A stretch of DNA of 46,710 bases from Aquisalimonas sp. (GTDB taxonomy: Bacteria; Pseudomonadota; Gammaproteobacteria; Nitrococcales; Aquisalimonadaceae), in the NCBI GenBank assembly GCA_007126095.1, contig SLBZ01000028.1, positions 1 through 46,710 on the forward strand, read 5' to 3'. Under the pieces are notes generated by a model. It was not told the origin of the DNA. It did no database searches and worked only from the letters and a program-made list of their open reading frames with translations. Shown one piece after another: positions 34,350 to 43,728 of this stretch (position 1 is the first letter of the stretch; every line of letters starts with the position of its first letter). The position numbers were made by a program, and so were the translations under genes.

Positions 34350-36815
34350 GTGAACGATAACGACGCATCAACCCGACTCCACCATGAACTCGCCCACTTT
34401 GCCGTCGAGAACGCGGCAGACGGCATCGTCTGGCTGCGGAGCGACGGCACTCACGAGTACGCCAACGCGGCCATCTGCCGCATGCTGGGTTACGATCGGG
34501 ACGACCTGCTGCAGCGCACGGTCTACGACGTCTGCGCCGGCTTCACGCCGTCGTTGTGGCGGGAGCACTGGGAGGACCTGAAGCAGGCCGGCTCCATGTG
34601 TTTCGAAGCCGAACTCTGGATGACCGACGGCGGCACCCTGCCGGTGGAGATCAACGCCAATTTCCTGGTCCACAAGGACCGCGAGTACAACTGCGCGTCC
34701 GTCCGCGACATCACCGAGCGCAAACGCGCCGAGGCGGCGCTGAACCGCAGCGACTGGCTACTGCGCATCGCCGGCCAGGCCGCCAACATCGGCGGCTGGG
34801 CCTTGGACCTGCAATCGGGCCACATCCTCTGGTCGGACGAAGTCTGTGCCATCCACGACATGCCACCGGGTACGACCCCGACGGTGGACCAGGGCATCGG
34901 CTTCTACGCCCCGGAATGGCGCGAACACATCCGCAAGCTGTTCAACCGCTGCGCCACCGACGGTACGCCCTTCGACGAGGAGCTTGAACTCGTCACCGCA
35001 CGGGAGCGACGCATCTGGGTGCGGACCATGGGCGCGGCCTTGCGGGATGCCAGCGGCGCCATTACACAGGTCCAGGGCGCGTTCCAGGACATCACCGAGC
35101 AGAAGAACGTCAAGCGCACCCTTGACCAGAGCCGCCGGCACTTCCAGGAGCTGGCCGACGCCATGCCCATCAGCGTGTGGGTGGCCGACGGCGACGGCCA
35201 TCTGTTCTACGGCAACAGAACGCTGAGCACCTACTCCGGGCTGGAGCGCGCGGACCTGTCCCGGGACGGATGGATGACGGTCATCCACCCGGACGACCGC
35301 AAACGCGTTGCCCGCGCCTGGGACCGCTGCGTGCGGACCGGCCGGCATTACTCCGTGGAGTTCCGCATTCGCAGCCAGCGCGACGACAGCTACCGCTGGC
35401 ATCTGGTGAAAGCGGTTCCAATCCTCGACGACGGGGGCACCATCGTGCGCTGGTACGGCACGGCCACGGACATCCATGTGCGCCGGGAGAACGAGGAGAA
35501 GATCACGCGGCTGGCGCTGTATGACCCACTCACCGGGTTGCCGAACCGCCGCCTCCTGCAGGACCGGCTGCAGCACGCCATGAGCGCCGCGGCACGACAC
35601 CGCCACAGCGGCGCGGTGCTGTTCCTGGACCTGGACAACTTCAAGACGCTCAACGACACGCTCGGCCACGACGAGGGCGACGCCCTGCTGGAGGAGGTGG
35701 CGAAGCGGCTTCTCGACTGCCTGCGAGCGGAAGATACCGTCGCCCGTTTCGGCGGCGACGAGTTCGTGGTCGTGGTCAACAACCTGCAGGATGCGCCGGA
35801 TCTCGCCGCCGTCCAGGCAGAGGCCGTCGCCAACGACATTCTCACGACTCTGAACGTCCCCTACCAGCTCGGCGAACACCTGCGGCACATCACCCCGAGC
35901 ATCGGAATCACCCTGCTGGGCGACCCCGACGATACAGTCAACGACCTGCTCAAACGGGCCGACTTCGCCATGTACCAGGCGAAGGCGGCTGGCCGGAACA
36001 CCCTTCGGCTATTCGACCCCGAAATGCAGGCCGCAGTGAACGCGCGTATCGAACTGGGCACCCGCATGCGCGCGGCACTGGAACGCGACGAGTTCCAGCC
36101 GTACTACCAGGCGCAGGTCGACGCCGGCGGTCAGGTCACCGGCGTTGAAGCCCTGGCGCGCTGGAACGATCCGGAGCGCGGGCTGATCTCGCCGGCCCAG
36201 TTCATCCCGATTGCCGAAGACACGGGACTGATCATCGATCTCGGCGCGGCAATTCTGGAGGCCGCCTGCCAACAGCTCGCCGACTGGGCCCGCAACACGG
36301 ATACCGCCGCACTCGCCGTGTCGGTGAATATCAGCCCGCAGCAGTTCCAGCACCCGGATTTCGTCACCCGTCTGCAGACCATCCTGCAGCGCACCGGCGC
36401 TCCCGCCGACCGCCTCAACCTGGAAATCACGGAGAGCCTGTTCCTCCACGACACGGAAGAGACCATCAACCGCATGATGGCGTTGAAGACCCACGGCATC
36501 GGCTTTTCCCTGGACGACTTCGGCACCGGGTACTCGTCGCTGTACTACCTCAAGCGGCTGCCGCTGGATCAGATCAAGATCGACCAGCGGTTCGTGCGCG
36601 ACGTCCTCGACGACCCCAACGACGCGGTGATCGTGCGCACCATTATCCTGCTTGCCCAGAGCCTTGGTCTGGATGCCATTGCCGAGGGGGTGGAGACAGA
36701 AGCCATTCACGGATTCCTGGAGCGCGCCGGTTGCCCCGCGTTTCAGGGTTATCTGTTCGGCCACCCGCAGCCGGCCGCGGACTTCATCCGCACGCTTCGG
36801 CAGAAACTGTCGTAG
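34350..36815 (+). CDS. PAS-PAS-PAS-GGDEF-EAL c-di-GMP protein
   Basis: About 821 residues. Three PAS/PAC units (about 10-125, 130-245 and 265-375, with DITERKRAEAAL and DITEQKN linkers) precede an intact GGDEF domain (RFGGDEFVVV) and a complete EAL domain (EALARW, NISPQQF, LEITESLF, LDDFGTGYSSL, KIDQRFV, EGVETE). Both cyclase and phosphodiesterase signatures are preserved, so direction may depend on the PAS signal. The GTG at 34350 follows a run of Gs and opens VNDNDAST; an ATG at 34311 with poorer context would add 13 residues. No membrane segment is seen. Confidence 0.9.
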   Translation: MNDNDASTRLHHELAHFAVENAADGIVWLRSDGTHEYANAAICRMLGYDRDDLLQRTVYDVCAGFTPSLWREHWEDLKQAGSMCFEAELWMTDGGTLPVEINANFLVHKDREYNCASVRDITERKRAEAALNRSDWLLRIAGQAANIGGWALDLQSGHILWSDEVCAIHDMPPGTTPTVDQGIGFYAPEWREHIRKLFNRCATDGTPFDEELELVTARERRIWVRTMGAALRDASGAITQVQGAFQDITEQKNVKRTLDQSRRHFQELADAMPISVWVADGDGHLFYGNRTLSTYSGLERADLSRDGWMTVIHPDDRKRVARAWDRCVRTGRHYSVEFRIRSQRDDSYRWHLVKAVPILDDGGTIVRWYGTATDIHVRRENEEKITRLALYDPLTGLPNRRLLQDRLQHAMSAAARHRHSGAVLFLDLDNFKTLNDTLGHDEGDALLEEVAKRLLDCLRAEDTVARFGGDEFVVVVNNLQDAPDLAAVQAEAVANDILTTLNVPYQLGEHLRHITPSIGITLLGDPDDTVNDLLKRADFAMYQAKAAGRNTLRLFDPEMQAAVNARIELGTRMRAALERDEFQPYYQAQVDAGGQVTGVEALARWNDPERGLISPAQFIPIAEDTGLIIDLGAAILEAACQQLADWARNTDTAALAVSVNISPQQFQHPDFVTRLQTILQRTGAPADRLNLEITESLFLHDTEETINRMMALKTHGIGFSLDDFGTGYSSLYYLKRLPLDQIKIDQRFVRDVLDDPNDAVIVRTIILLAQSLGLDAIAEGVETEAIHGFLERAGCPAFQGYLFGHPQPAADFIRTLRQKLS

Positions 36816-36883
36816 ACCTCGCCGTGACCGGGGGCAGGCAGCCGCGTACCATCGCCCCAGTCCAGGGATCTGCCAGCAGCCGC

Positions 36884-36888
36884 GGGAG
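36884..36888 (+). promoter_or_regulatory. Ribosome site supporting a TTG start
   Basis: GGGAG lies 8 bases before TTG at 36897 and directly overlaps the alternative GTG at 36888. Initiation at TTG therefore fits better. Confidence 0.5.
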
Positions 36889-36896
36889 TGCAGCTA

Positions 36897-38180
36897 TTGA
36901 AACGCCGTAACCGGTACATCATCACCGTTGTCGCCGTGCTCACGGTCGCATTCGTGATCGGCAACATCATCCTTTTCAACGCCCTGCCGAAACCAAAACG
37001 CCTGGACCAGCCGGTACACGTGGATTACGGCGTCAGCGATCCGCAGTTCCAGCGCACCATGGGCGCACTGATGCAGAACCCCATCACCGGCGGCAACCGC
37101 ATTGCCCTGCTGGAAGACGGCGAAGCCATCTACGACGCCATGCTCGACGCCATCAACGATGCCGAGCACTCCGTGACCTTCGAAACCTACGAGTTCTGGG
37201 GCGAGGAGGCGGCCGGCGCGTTTGCCTACGCGCTCAGCGAGGCGGCGGAACGGGGCGTCGCCGTGCACGCTCTGCTCGACTACATCGGCTCGGCCGCCGC
37301 CAACCCGGACAAGCTCGAACGCATGGAAGACGCCGGAGTGGAACTCATTCGCTGGCGCAAGCCGTCGTGGTACGAACTGGCCCGGTTCAACCACCGCACG
37401 CATCGCAAGCTGCTGGTCACCGATGGTGACATCGGCTTCACCGGCGGTGCCAACGTCGCCGACAACTGGCTGCCCGACGACGACGGCGAGGCCTACCGGG
37501 ACAACCACTTCCGCCTGGAAGGCCCGGTGGTGGGCGGCCTGCAGGCCGCGTTCATGGAGAACTGGCTGGACGCCAGCGGCGCCCTGCTCCTGGCTGAGGC
37601 GTATTTCCCCGAGCTGGACGATGCCGGCGAGCTGCCCATGCAGGTGGTCAGCAGCGCGCCGCGTGAAGGCTATCACCGCATGCGCAAGATGTTCCTCTAC
37701 GCCATCGCGGCGGCGGAAGAACGGATCACCATCGGCACGGCCTACTTCTACCCGGATCCGGCATTCCTGGACGCGCTGGCCGACGCCGCCGACCGCGGGG
37801 TGGAAGTGCGCATCCTCGTGCCCGGGGACAGCATCGACAAGGGCTTTGTGCGGCACGCCTCGGTGAACCGCTGGGAACCGATGCTCGAGGCCGGCGTGGC
37901 GCTGTACGAGTACCAACCGTCCATGTACCACTCGAAGCTGATCAGCATTGACGACCAGTGGGCCAGCATCGGCTCCACCAACCTGGACAACCGCTCGTTC
38001 CGCATCAACGACGAGACCAACGTCAACATCTACGACGCGACGTTCGCCCGGGATATCCGCCAACTCGTGGAACAGGATCTGGACAACGCCGAACGCTACG
38101 ACCTGGAGCGCTGGCGGGAGCGGCCCTGGCACAAGCGCCTGGCCGGGTGGCTGACCATGACCATCGGCGGCCACCTGTAG
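36897..38180 (+). CDS. Phospholipase D-like / cardiolipin synthase-like membrane protein
   Basis: About 427 residues, with an N-terminal membrane anchor (about residues 7-28) and two HKD motifs: HRKLLVTD (His, Lys and Asp in their places, near residue 170) and HSKLISID (near 345), each followed by GGAN or GSTN. This arrangement fits bacterial cardiolipin synthases and related phosphatidyl transferases acting at the inner membrane. TTG at 36897 is preferred as start because of GGGAG spacing; GTG at 36888 is the alternative. It converges with a VTT-domain gene, 3 bases between stops. VTT and PLD domains are fused in some bacterial proteins, which hints at a functional link. Confidence 0.87.
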   Translation: MKRRNRYIITVVAVLTVAFVIGNIILFNALPKPKRLDQPVHVDYGVSDPQFQRTMGALMQNPITGGNRIALLEDGEAIYDAMLDAINDAEHSVTFETYEFWGEEAAGAFAYALSEAAERGVAVHALLDYIGSAAANPDKLERMEDAGVELIRWRKPSWYELARFNHRTHRKLLVTDGDIGFTGGANVADNWLPDDDGEAYRDNHFRLEGPVVGGLQAAFMENWLDASGALLLAEAYFPELDDAGELPMQVVSSAPREGYHRMRKMFLYAIAAAEERITIGTAYFYPDPAFLDALADAADRGVEVRILVPGDSIDKGFVRHASVNRWEPMLEAGVALYEYQPSMYHSKLISIDDQWASIGSTNLDNRSFRINDETNVNIYDATFARDIRQLVEQDLDNAERYDLERWRERPWHKRLAGWLTMTIGGHL

Positions 38181-38183
38181 GGG

Positions 38184-38861
38184 TTACTGGCGACCAACCC
38201 AGCGCCACGCCCAGCGTGTGGCGAGCCAGCTGCCGACGCCCAGCAGGGCCAGCAGAATCAGGGCCACCGTGGCCTCGCCAGATGTGGGTGCGCGCCCCAT
38301 CTGCAGCAGGAAATGCGTCGCCGCCGCCACCAGCACGGTTGACGGCAACAGACCGATAGCCGTACCGGGGAGAAAATCCCGGAACCGCAGGTGACTGCTT
38401 CCCGCCGCAAGATTGATGATGGTGTGCGGCCCCAGGGGCAGCAGGTTGATCAGCGTCATGTTCATGATGCCGCGCCGGGCCAGCAGGCGGCTGAACTGCC
38501 GCATCTTGCGCCCGGACAGGCGTCGCACAGGATGCCGCGCCAGCCAGCGGCCCAGCAGATAGCCGATGGCAGACCCCACCAGCATGCCGATATAGACCAC
38601 GAAAAACCCTTCCCAGACGCCCAGCAGAGTGACGCTGACCACCACGAGGACCAACTGCGGCACGGCGATCTGGACACCGATGACCACCGCACCGAATACC
38701 AGCCAGGAGAGCCACGGGTTCTCGGCGATACGCGTCGCCATGTCCTGCAGCCAGCCTGCCTGCCAGATATCGTCGATGGAGATGGTGCCCCACAGGACGG
38801 CAAGGACGACCAGCCCCACGAGCACGGTGCACAGCGCGATCACACGGGAGCGGAGCGACAT
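38184..38861 (-). CDS. VTT-domain (TVP38/DedA-like) membrane protein
   Basis: A 225-residue membrane protein with about five hydrophobic segments. The VTT-type re-entrant region is visible: QIAVPQLVLVVVSVTLLGVWEG (first half), then GMLVGSAIGYLLGRW, and NLLPLGPHTIINLAAG. Members of the DedA/VTT group move phospholipids across membranes. Arg-Arg-rich loops face the cytoplasm. It converges with the phospholipase D-like gene. Substrate not known. Confidence 0.85.
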   Translation of the reverse strand: MSLRSRVIALCTVLVGLVVLAVLWGTISIDDIWQAGWLQDMATRIAENPWLSWLVFGAVVIGVQIAVPQLVLVVVSVTLLGVWEGFFVVYIGMLVGSAIGYLLGRWLARHPVRRLSGRKMRQFSRLLARRGIMNMTLINLLPLGPHTIINLAAGSSHLRFRDFLPGTAIGLLPSTVLVAAATHFLLQMGRAPTSGEATVALILLALLGVGSWLATRWAWRWVGRQ

Positions 38862-38926
38862 TGCGTCAGACTGTCCTTAATCCAGCACACCACAGAATGG
38901 GCCGACCGCCGGCTGACAACCGTGGT

Positions 38927-39583
38927 TCACGCGCTCGCAGGCTGCTCGGCAGCGATTTCGCGGAAAGCATTCACCAGCGTCTGCGGCTCCTGCGCTCCGG
39001 ATATCACGTAGCGGCCAGCGATGATGAACGCCGGAACCCCGGTGACACCAGCCTGTTTATAGTACGCCTCTTCCCGTCGTACCTGCTCGGCGTAGTGGTC
39101 TGACGACAGCACCTGCCCCGCCTCGTCGCCGGACAGCCCCGCCGTTTCGGCCGCCTGCTGCAGCACTGCGGGATCCGACGGGTTGAGCGCATGACCGAAA
39201 TAGGCATCGAAGAGCGCCAGCTTCAGCGCCGTCTGCCGCCCCTGCCCAGCCGCCCAGGCGAGCAGGCGATGGGCGTCGAACGTGTTGTGGGCGCGCCGGT
39301 CCTGCATGCGGGCGAAATTGAGACCCAGCCCGTGGGCGATATCGGTCATCTGCTGCTGGGCCGCCCGCATCTCGTCCGCACTACGGCCATACTTGCCGGT
39401 GAGGTGCTCGAGAATATCCTCGCCCTCGGGTGGCATGTCCGGGTTCAACTGGAAAGGCTGCCAGCGGACATCGAAGGTGATCTCGCCCTCCAGCTCCGCC
39501 ATGGCCTGCTCCAGGCGCCTGTAGCCGATCGCGCACCAAGGGCAGGCGACGTCGGAGACGATATCGAGCGTCAGGTGGTTCAT
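38927..39583 (-). CDS. DsbA-family oxidoreductase, FrnE-like
   Basis: A 218-residue cytoplasmic protein with the FrnE-type DsbA fold: DIVSDVACPWCAIG with a CPWC redox motif (Cys14, Cys17), RWQPFQLNPDMP, the middle helical insertion with NTFDAHRLLAWA, and the late GVTGVPAFII cis-proline loop (about 179-188). No signal peptide. ATG at 39583 with GGGGAGG upstream. FrnE-like proteins handle thiol stress or isomerase-type reactions; the substrate is unknown. It is followed on the same strand after a short gap by nothing obviously related. Confidence 0.9.
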   Translation of the reverse strand: MNHLTLDIVSDVACPWCAIGYRRLEQAMAELEGEITFDVRWQPFQLNPDMPPEGEDILEHLTGKYGRSADEMRAAQQQMTDIAHGLGLNFARMQDRRAHNTFDAHRLLAWAAGQGRQTALKLALFDAYFGHALNPSDPAVLQQAAETAGLSGDEAGQVLSSDHYAEQVRREEAYYKQAGVTGVPAFIIAGRYVISGAQEPQTLVNAFREIAAEQPASA

Positions 39584-39634
39584 GCCGCCATTGTCCTCCC
39601 CGAACGGACGCAACTCAAACGCATAATGAAGCCG

Positions 39635-39652
39635 GCCGGGCGTCAGCCCGGC
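39635..39652 (-). terminator. Stem-loop at the panE stop
   Basis: GCCGGGC (39635-39641) pairs with GCCCGGC (39646-39652) around the stop codon of panE, followed on the minus strand by TTCATTATG. Confidence 0.5.
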
Positions 39653-40602
39653 ACATGCCAGAGCCCGTTGCGCAGCAGACTGGCCATGACCTCGGTGGCG
39701 GGGGCATCGTCGCCGAGCTGACGGGCACGGGCGAACACGGCACCGCAGATGGCGTCCAGCTCCAGGGGCCGCCCCTGTTCCCGGTCCACCAGCATGGAGG
39801 TCTTGATCGGCCCCAGGTCGTAGACGATCTGGAACATCGCGTCGATGTCGCTCTCCCCCAGCTCCACATGGTCGGCCCGGGCAGCGGCGACGGTCTCGCG
39901 CATGAGTCGCCGGATCAGGGCTGCCGTGTCCGGGTTGCGGGAGAGCCGCTCGGCGTCCCAGCCTGTAAGCGCGGAGACGGGGTTCAGTCCGTTGTTGATC
40001 ACCAGCTTGCGCCACAGCTCGCGGCGGATGTCGTCGGTTTCAATGACCGGCGTGCCACCTGCGTCGAAGGCGCGCACCAGCTCCGGAAACAGGGCGCTGG
40101 CGGGGCCCACCGCAGCCGCGTCGCGATTCGGCCACAGCCCGGTCACCACCTGGCCGGGGCCAGTTGCAGTGATATGGCCGGGCGCCTCCACGTGGGTCGC
40201 CACCCGCAGGGCGAAGCCGCCGATCACGCCGTCCGCGCCCAGCACCTCCGCCAATTCGCCCTCGTTGTCCACGCCGTTCTGCATGGAGAGCACCGGCACG
40301 CGGTGGCCGCGGTGTTCGAACCAGGCGCGCAGACGCTCCGCAACCTCACGGGTCGCCCCGGACTTCACCGTCAGCACGATCACGTCCAGGTCCGCCGGGT
40401 CACCGGCACAGAGCCCGTCGAGGTCGACACACGCCACATCGCCCTCGCGCCTGAATGCCGGGTGGTCAACGCGCATGCCCTCCTCGCGAAGGGCCTGCAA
40501 ATGCGGCCCGCGCGCGATGAACGTCACCTCGTTGCCCGCCTCCAGCCAGCGCGCGCCGTAATAGCCACCGACGCCACCGGCACCGATCACTGCAATTCGC
40601 AT
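39643..40602 (-). CDS. panE: 2-dehydropantoate 2-reductase (ketopantoate reductase family)
   Basis: A 319-residue NADPH-dependent reductase with the N-terminal dinucleotide motif IGAGGVGGYYGARW (residues 6-19), the conserved MQNGVDNE segment near 112, and the catalytic-type lysine in WRKLVINNGLNPVSALTG near 195. It converts ketopantoate to pantoate in CoA biosynthesis, or reduces related 2-oxo acids. The ATG at 40602 opens a standard Rossmann start. It lies 59 bases upstream of the FrnE-like gene on the same strand. No other pantothenate gene is in the window, so a paralogue with another oxo-acid substrate is possible. Confidence 0.85.
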   Translation of the reverse strand: MRIAVIGAGGVGGYYGARWLEAGNEVTFIARGPHLQALREEGMRVDHPAFRREGDVACVDLDGLCAGDPADLDVIVLTVKSGATREVAERLRAWFEHRGHRVPVLSMQNGVDNEGELAEVLGADGVIGGFALRVATHVEAPGHITATGPGQVVTGLWPNRDAAAVGPASALFPELVRAFDAGGTPVIETDDIRRELWRKLVINNGLNPVSALTGWDAERLSRNPDTAALIRRLMRETVAAARADHVELGESDIDAMFQIVYDLGPIKTSMLVDREQGRPLELDAICGAVFARARQLGDDAPATEVMASLLRNGLWHVPG

Positions 40603-40667
40603 GGGTTCCGCTCCCCTCGTGGTCGACGACCACAGAGCATGCCACGAGTTCGTTCACGAGGGGACAG

Positions 40668-41408
40668 TCAGTCGATTCTCGACGCCGCGCGCTGCTCGCG
40701 CGCCAGTGGCAGCAGTCGATCGTACTCGCGCCGGACCACGTCGTAGCATTCGCAGCTGCGGGCCTCCAGGCCCTGCCGATCCAGAATCAGGATACGGCCA
40801 CGCCGGTAACGGATCAGGCCGGCCTTCTGCAGCTTGCCCGCGGCCTCGGTGACACCCTCGCGCCGCACACCCAGCATGTTCGCGATCAGCTCCTGCGTCA
40901 TGATCAGCTCGTCGCTGCCGATGCAGTCGTGACTGAGCAGCAGCCACCGACAGAGCTGCTGATCGAGGTTGTGGTGGCGGTTGCACACGGCAGTCTGCGC
41001 CACCTGCGTCAACAGCGCCTGGGTGTAGCGCAGAAACAGCGTCTGCATGGCGCCGCCGCGGCGGAACTCGCCGTGTAACACAGCGGCAGGCAGACGGTAA
41101 GCGTGCCCGCGCGACTGCACCACGGCACGACTGGACGTGCTGCCGCCCCCCATGAAAAGCGGCACACCCACCACACCCTCATGCCCCACCACGGAAATCT
41201 CTGCAGAGCCGCCATTCTGGGTAACGCACAGCAACGACACGATCGCGTCCAGCGGAAAATAGGCGTGCTTCATCATCACGAACGGGTCGTAGAGCACAGC
41301 GCCCAGCGCAAGGGGCTGGAACTCGAGTTTCGCCTCGACACGCTTGAATTCGCCGGGCGGCAGCGCGGCGAGCAAGCGATTACGGAACGGATCGAACTCT
41401 GAACCCAT
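40668..41408 (-). CDS. Crp/Fnr-family transcriptional regulator
   Basis: A 246-residue regulator with an N-terminal cyclic-nucleotide-binding-like beta-roll (about 20-140) and a C-terminal winged helix with QELIANMLGVRREGVTEAAGKLQKAGLI. No Fnr-type cysteine cluster is seen, and the Crp cAMP-binding arginine/serine pattern is not evident, so the effector is unknown. It belongs to the common group beginning NRLLAALPPGEFKRV. ATG at 41408. It is monocistronic, and the neighbours give no hint of its regulon. Confidence 0.85.
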   Translation of the reverse strand: MGSEFDPFRNRLLAALPPGEFKRVEAKLEFQPLALGAVLYDPFVMMKHAYFPLDAIVSLLCVTQNGGSAEISVVGHEGVVGVPLFMGGGSTSSRAVVQSRGHAYRLPAAVLHGEFRRGGAMQTLFLRYTQALLTQVAQTAVCNRHHNLDQQLCRWLLLSHDCIGSDELIMTQELIANMLGVRREGVTEAAGKLQKAGLIRYRRGRILILDRQGLEARSCECYDVVRREYDRLLPLAREQRAASRID

Positions 41409-41558
41409 GCGCCGTCGTCGCCCTGTCCATTGGCACACACCATCCCGCCTTCGGGGGAATGGCCGAAGAACCGGGGGGAGAAGCATAAGAATCAGGGGGA
41501 AGTATAGACGCTAGATGAACGACTAGTAGGGCGAAACGCCGGGAATCGCGGGACGAGG

Positions 41559-41578
41559 GCCCGATCCCGGGATCGGGC
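41559..41578 (-). terminator. Palindromic terminator after the matrixin-like gene
   Basis: A perfect 20-base palindrome GCCCGATCCCGGGATCGGGC immediately after the stop, overlapping its last base (41578). Confidence 0.6.
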
Positions 41579-42312
41579 TAACGACTTGCGTCATCACCCG
41601 CATCACGTCGGGCGAGGTCATCGGAGCCGTATCCGTACAGCCGCCGGACTCCACGCAGGTCGCCCGGCTGCAGTTCATCGAAGGCTTCGGTGTACCGGAA
41701 CGCCATCACCTGCCCGGACGGCCCGGGGTGATCCAGACCAATGGCGTGACCGATCTCGTGTATCAGCGTATAGCGAATGTCGTACACATCCTTGTCGCCG
41801 TCGAACCCGACTTTCCACTCCTGCTCGGGATTCAGGCACACCAGCGCCTGATCAATGGCGCGCACACCGTCCTGCGGATCGGGGGCGTAAGAGACGTTGG
41901 CGAATGCGCGCCCCCTGGGCCGGCCCTGAGCACCGACAACGATATCGGCCTCCCGGGCATCACTGACCTGATGGAATGACAGGCCAGCGGAGCGCTCCCA
42001 CACCTGAAACGCCGCCGCAGTCTCCCGCGTCAGCGTCTCCATGGACAGATTCTGGTCAGCAAGCCCCTTGATGGGCGCCAGTTCGCGACAGTTGCGCGCA
42101 TCATCGAACCGTAGCGCGCGGTCCGCGAAGGCGTAGCTGACACTCGCCCCCACGCCCAGTTCCTGATCGCCCCACTTCACCTTGTAGCCGTCGAGCTCAA
42201 GCAACCGATAGGCATCATCGCCGTCATGGGCAACCAAGGCCCCGGCGAACGCGAGCAGGCCGGGAATGGCTAGAGCCCGCGCGAGCAGGCATGCACGGAT
42301 TGTTGATCGCAA
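41578..42312 (-). CDS. Secreted matrixin-like zinc metalloprotease
   Basis: A 244-residue protein with a signal peptide (residues 1 to about 28) and a metzincin-type zinc site HEIGHAIGLDH at 185-195 (three histidines, catalytic Glu186), followed by a Met-turn in SGQVMAFRY (Met203). This matches the M10/matrixin group of extracellular proteases. The mature part is short (about 215 residues), so a catalytic domain with no obvious propeptide cysteine switch or C-terminal binding domain is present. A single Cys75 near the N-terminal part of the mature chain could act as a switch, but this is not certain. Monocistronic with a palindromic terminator. Confidence 0.85.
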   Translation of the reverse strand: MRSTIRACLLARALAIPGLLAFAGALVAHDGDDAYRLLELDGYKVKWGDQELGVGASVSYAFADRALRFDDARNCRELAPIKGLADQNLSMETLTRETAAAFQVWERSAGLSFHQVSDAREADIVVGAQGRPRGRAFANVSYAPDPQDGVRAIDQALVCLNPEQEWKVGFDGDKDVYDIRYTLIHEIGHAIGLDHPGPSGQVMAFRYTEAFDELQPGDLRGVRRLYGYGSDDLARRDAGDDASR

Positions 42313-42533
42313 CGCGGTCTCCGGACAGTGACACCTGAATGCACTTGGGGAGACCGTACAAGAGCGCTTCAGCCGGTTATCGGGACTGCGTCACAGGACG
42401 GGGAACAGGTGCGCCACCGCACCGACACGGCAGCTGCAAATCGCCACCCTGAACGAGCATTCCCAGCGAAGGGAACTGCGCTCCAGACCCAGGAGGGTCC
42501 GGCAGACTGCCGGCAATCACAGGAGAACCAACC

Positions 42534-42965
42534 ATGAAGAAACTGACCGCACTCACCCTTTCCGCCGCCATTGTCCCGGCATTGGTACTGGGCACCGCCG
42601 CGTTCGCGGAGGACCGCGACGACATGCATGATGACGACATGCAGGCCGAGGCCGAGCATGCCGGCGAGCAGTACATGAGCGGCAAGCCTGCGGGTGCATT
42701 CTACGCCGACGATGTCATCGGCAAGACTGTCAAGCACCGGGCGTCGGATGAGGACGTGGGCGAAATCGAAGATCTGGTAATCGGCGAGGACGGCAGTATC
42801 CTCGGCGTCGTTATCTCGACCGGTGGCTTCCTCGGGCTTGGCGGACAGGATGTCGGCCTGGGCTGGGATCAGTTGCAGCACACCATGGAGGACGACGAGT
42901 CCGTGTTCTACGTGGACATGGACGAAGAGACGCTGCGGAACGCGCCCGAGTACGAGCGCGACTGA
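42534..42965 (+). CDS. PRC-barrel domain protein, exported
   Basis: A 143-residue protein with a signal peptide (MKKLTALTLSAAIVPALVLG, cleavage near AFA) and an acidic linker with Asp/His/Met repeats (residues 25-45). A PRC-barrel-like beta domain follows (about 60-135): VIGKTVKHRASDEDVGEIEDLVI and GFLGLGGQDVGLGW. PRC-barrel proteins take part in RNA processing or photosynthetic complexes; exported versions have unknown roles, perhaps in stress. AGGAG precedes its ATG. It shares a terminator with the converging outer-membrane protein gene. Confidence 0.85.
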   Translation: MKKLTALTLSAAIVPALVLGTAAFAEDRDDMHDDDMQAEAEHAGEQYMSGKPAGAFYADDVIGKTVKHRASDEDVGEIEDLVIGEDGSILGVVISTGGFLGLGGQDVGLGWDQLQHTMEDDESVFYVDMDEETLRNAPEYERD

Positions 42966-42983
42966 TCCGGTTCAGTAAGGAGC

Positions 42984-43010
42984 CAACGGGGGCACGCTGT
43001 GCCCCCGTTG
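42984..43010. terminator. Bidirectional terminator between PRC-barrel and barrel-protein genes
   Basis: A perfect 12-bp stem (CAACGGGGGCAC with GTGCCCCCGTTG) and a GCT loop, between convergent genes ending at 42965 and 43025. Confidence 0.85.
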
Positions 43011-43024
43011 TCTGACACATGAGG

Positions 43025-43570
43025 TCAGAAGTTGTAACCCATACCCAGGGTATACGCCCAGGCCCCATCATCCTTGAAGGCGTCGTCAACATCGCTGGAG
43101 CTGCTGAAGAACCACTGGTACTCCACCCGACCCAGGAGATAGGTCTTGGTGCGTACGTAGTACTTGCCCCCGAGTTCCAGCCCCGCGAAACCGCTGTCCT
43201 TGACGCCATCGCCGTAGATCACGCCGAGGCTGCCGCCGAGGAACGGCCGCATGCGCTCAGTGGGCGCAAACTGGTAATTCACGTAGCCGCGGGTGGTCCC
43301 GTTCCAGAAGTCATCCTTGACGTTCTCGCCCTCAATGCTGGCGTAATTGACGCTTTGCCGGGCACCCACGATGAGATAATCCTGCAGATACCAGCCAATA
43401 TCGCCTGTGGCACCAAAACTGCCGCTATCGATATTCTTGTCACTGGACCCGGTACCGGAGATCGAGAACTCCCGATCACCCGCGGCTGGACCGAACTCCT
43501 GGGCCGGGGCCGCAAACGGCAACAACCCAACGAGACCAAGTACAACCACCGCCGTTTTCAAGTTCTTCAT
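43025..43570 (-). CDS. Outer-membrane beta-barrel protein
   Basis: A 181-residue protein with a signal peptide (residues 1 to about 23, ending APA) followed by alternating hydrophobic and polar strands, several with aromatic ends, and a C-terminal phenylalanine (GMGYNF), the standard outer-membrane insertion signal. It resembles small eight-stranded OmpA/OmpW-type barrels. Function is not known. It converges with the PRC-barrel gene. Confidence 0.8.
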   Translation of the reverse strand: MKNLKTAVVVLGLVGLLPFAAPAQEFGPAAGDREFSISGTGSSDKNIDSGSFGATGDIGWYLQDYLIVGARQSVNYASIEGENVKDDFWNGTTRGYVNYQFAPTERMRPFLGGSLGVIYGDGVKDSGFAGLELGGKYYVRTKTYLLGRVEYQWFFSSSSDVDDAFKDDGAWAYTLGMGYNF

Positions 43571-43728
43571 GCCACACTACTCCCACTTCAAGGGCCACTG
43601 AACCCAACACCTTCGGGGCGGCTCAAGCCCGGAGTTCAGGGCACCGCAATCGAATGAAAAAGGCCTGAGCTGAGAGTAAGACTGGGGCATGAGGCTATAC
43701 GGCGTCTGTGCGGCGGCATACTGAAGGT

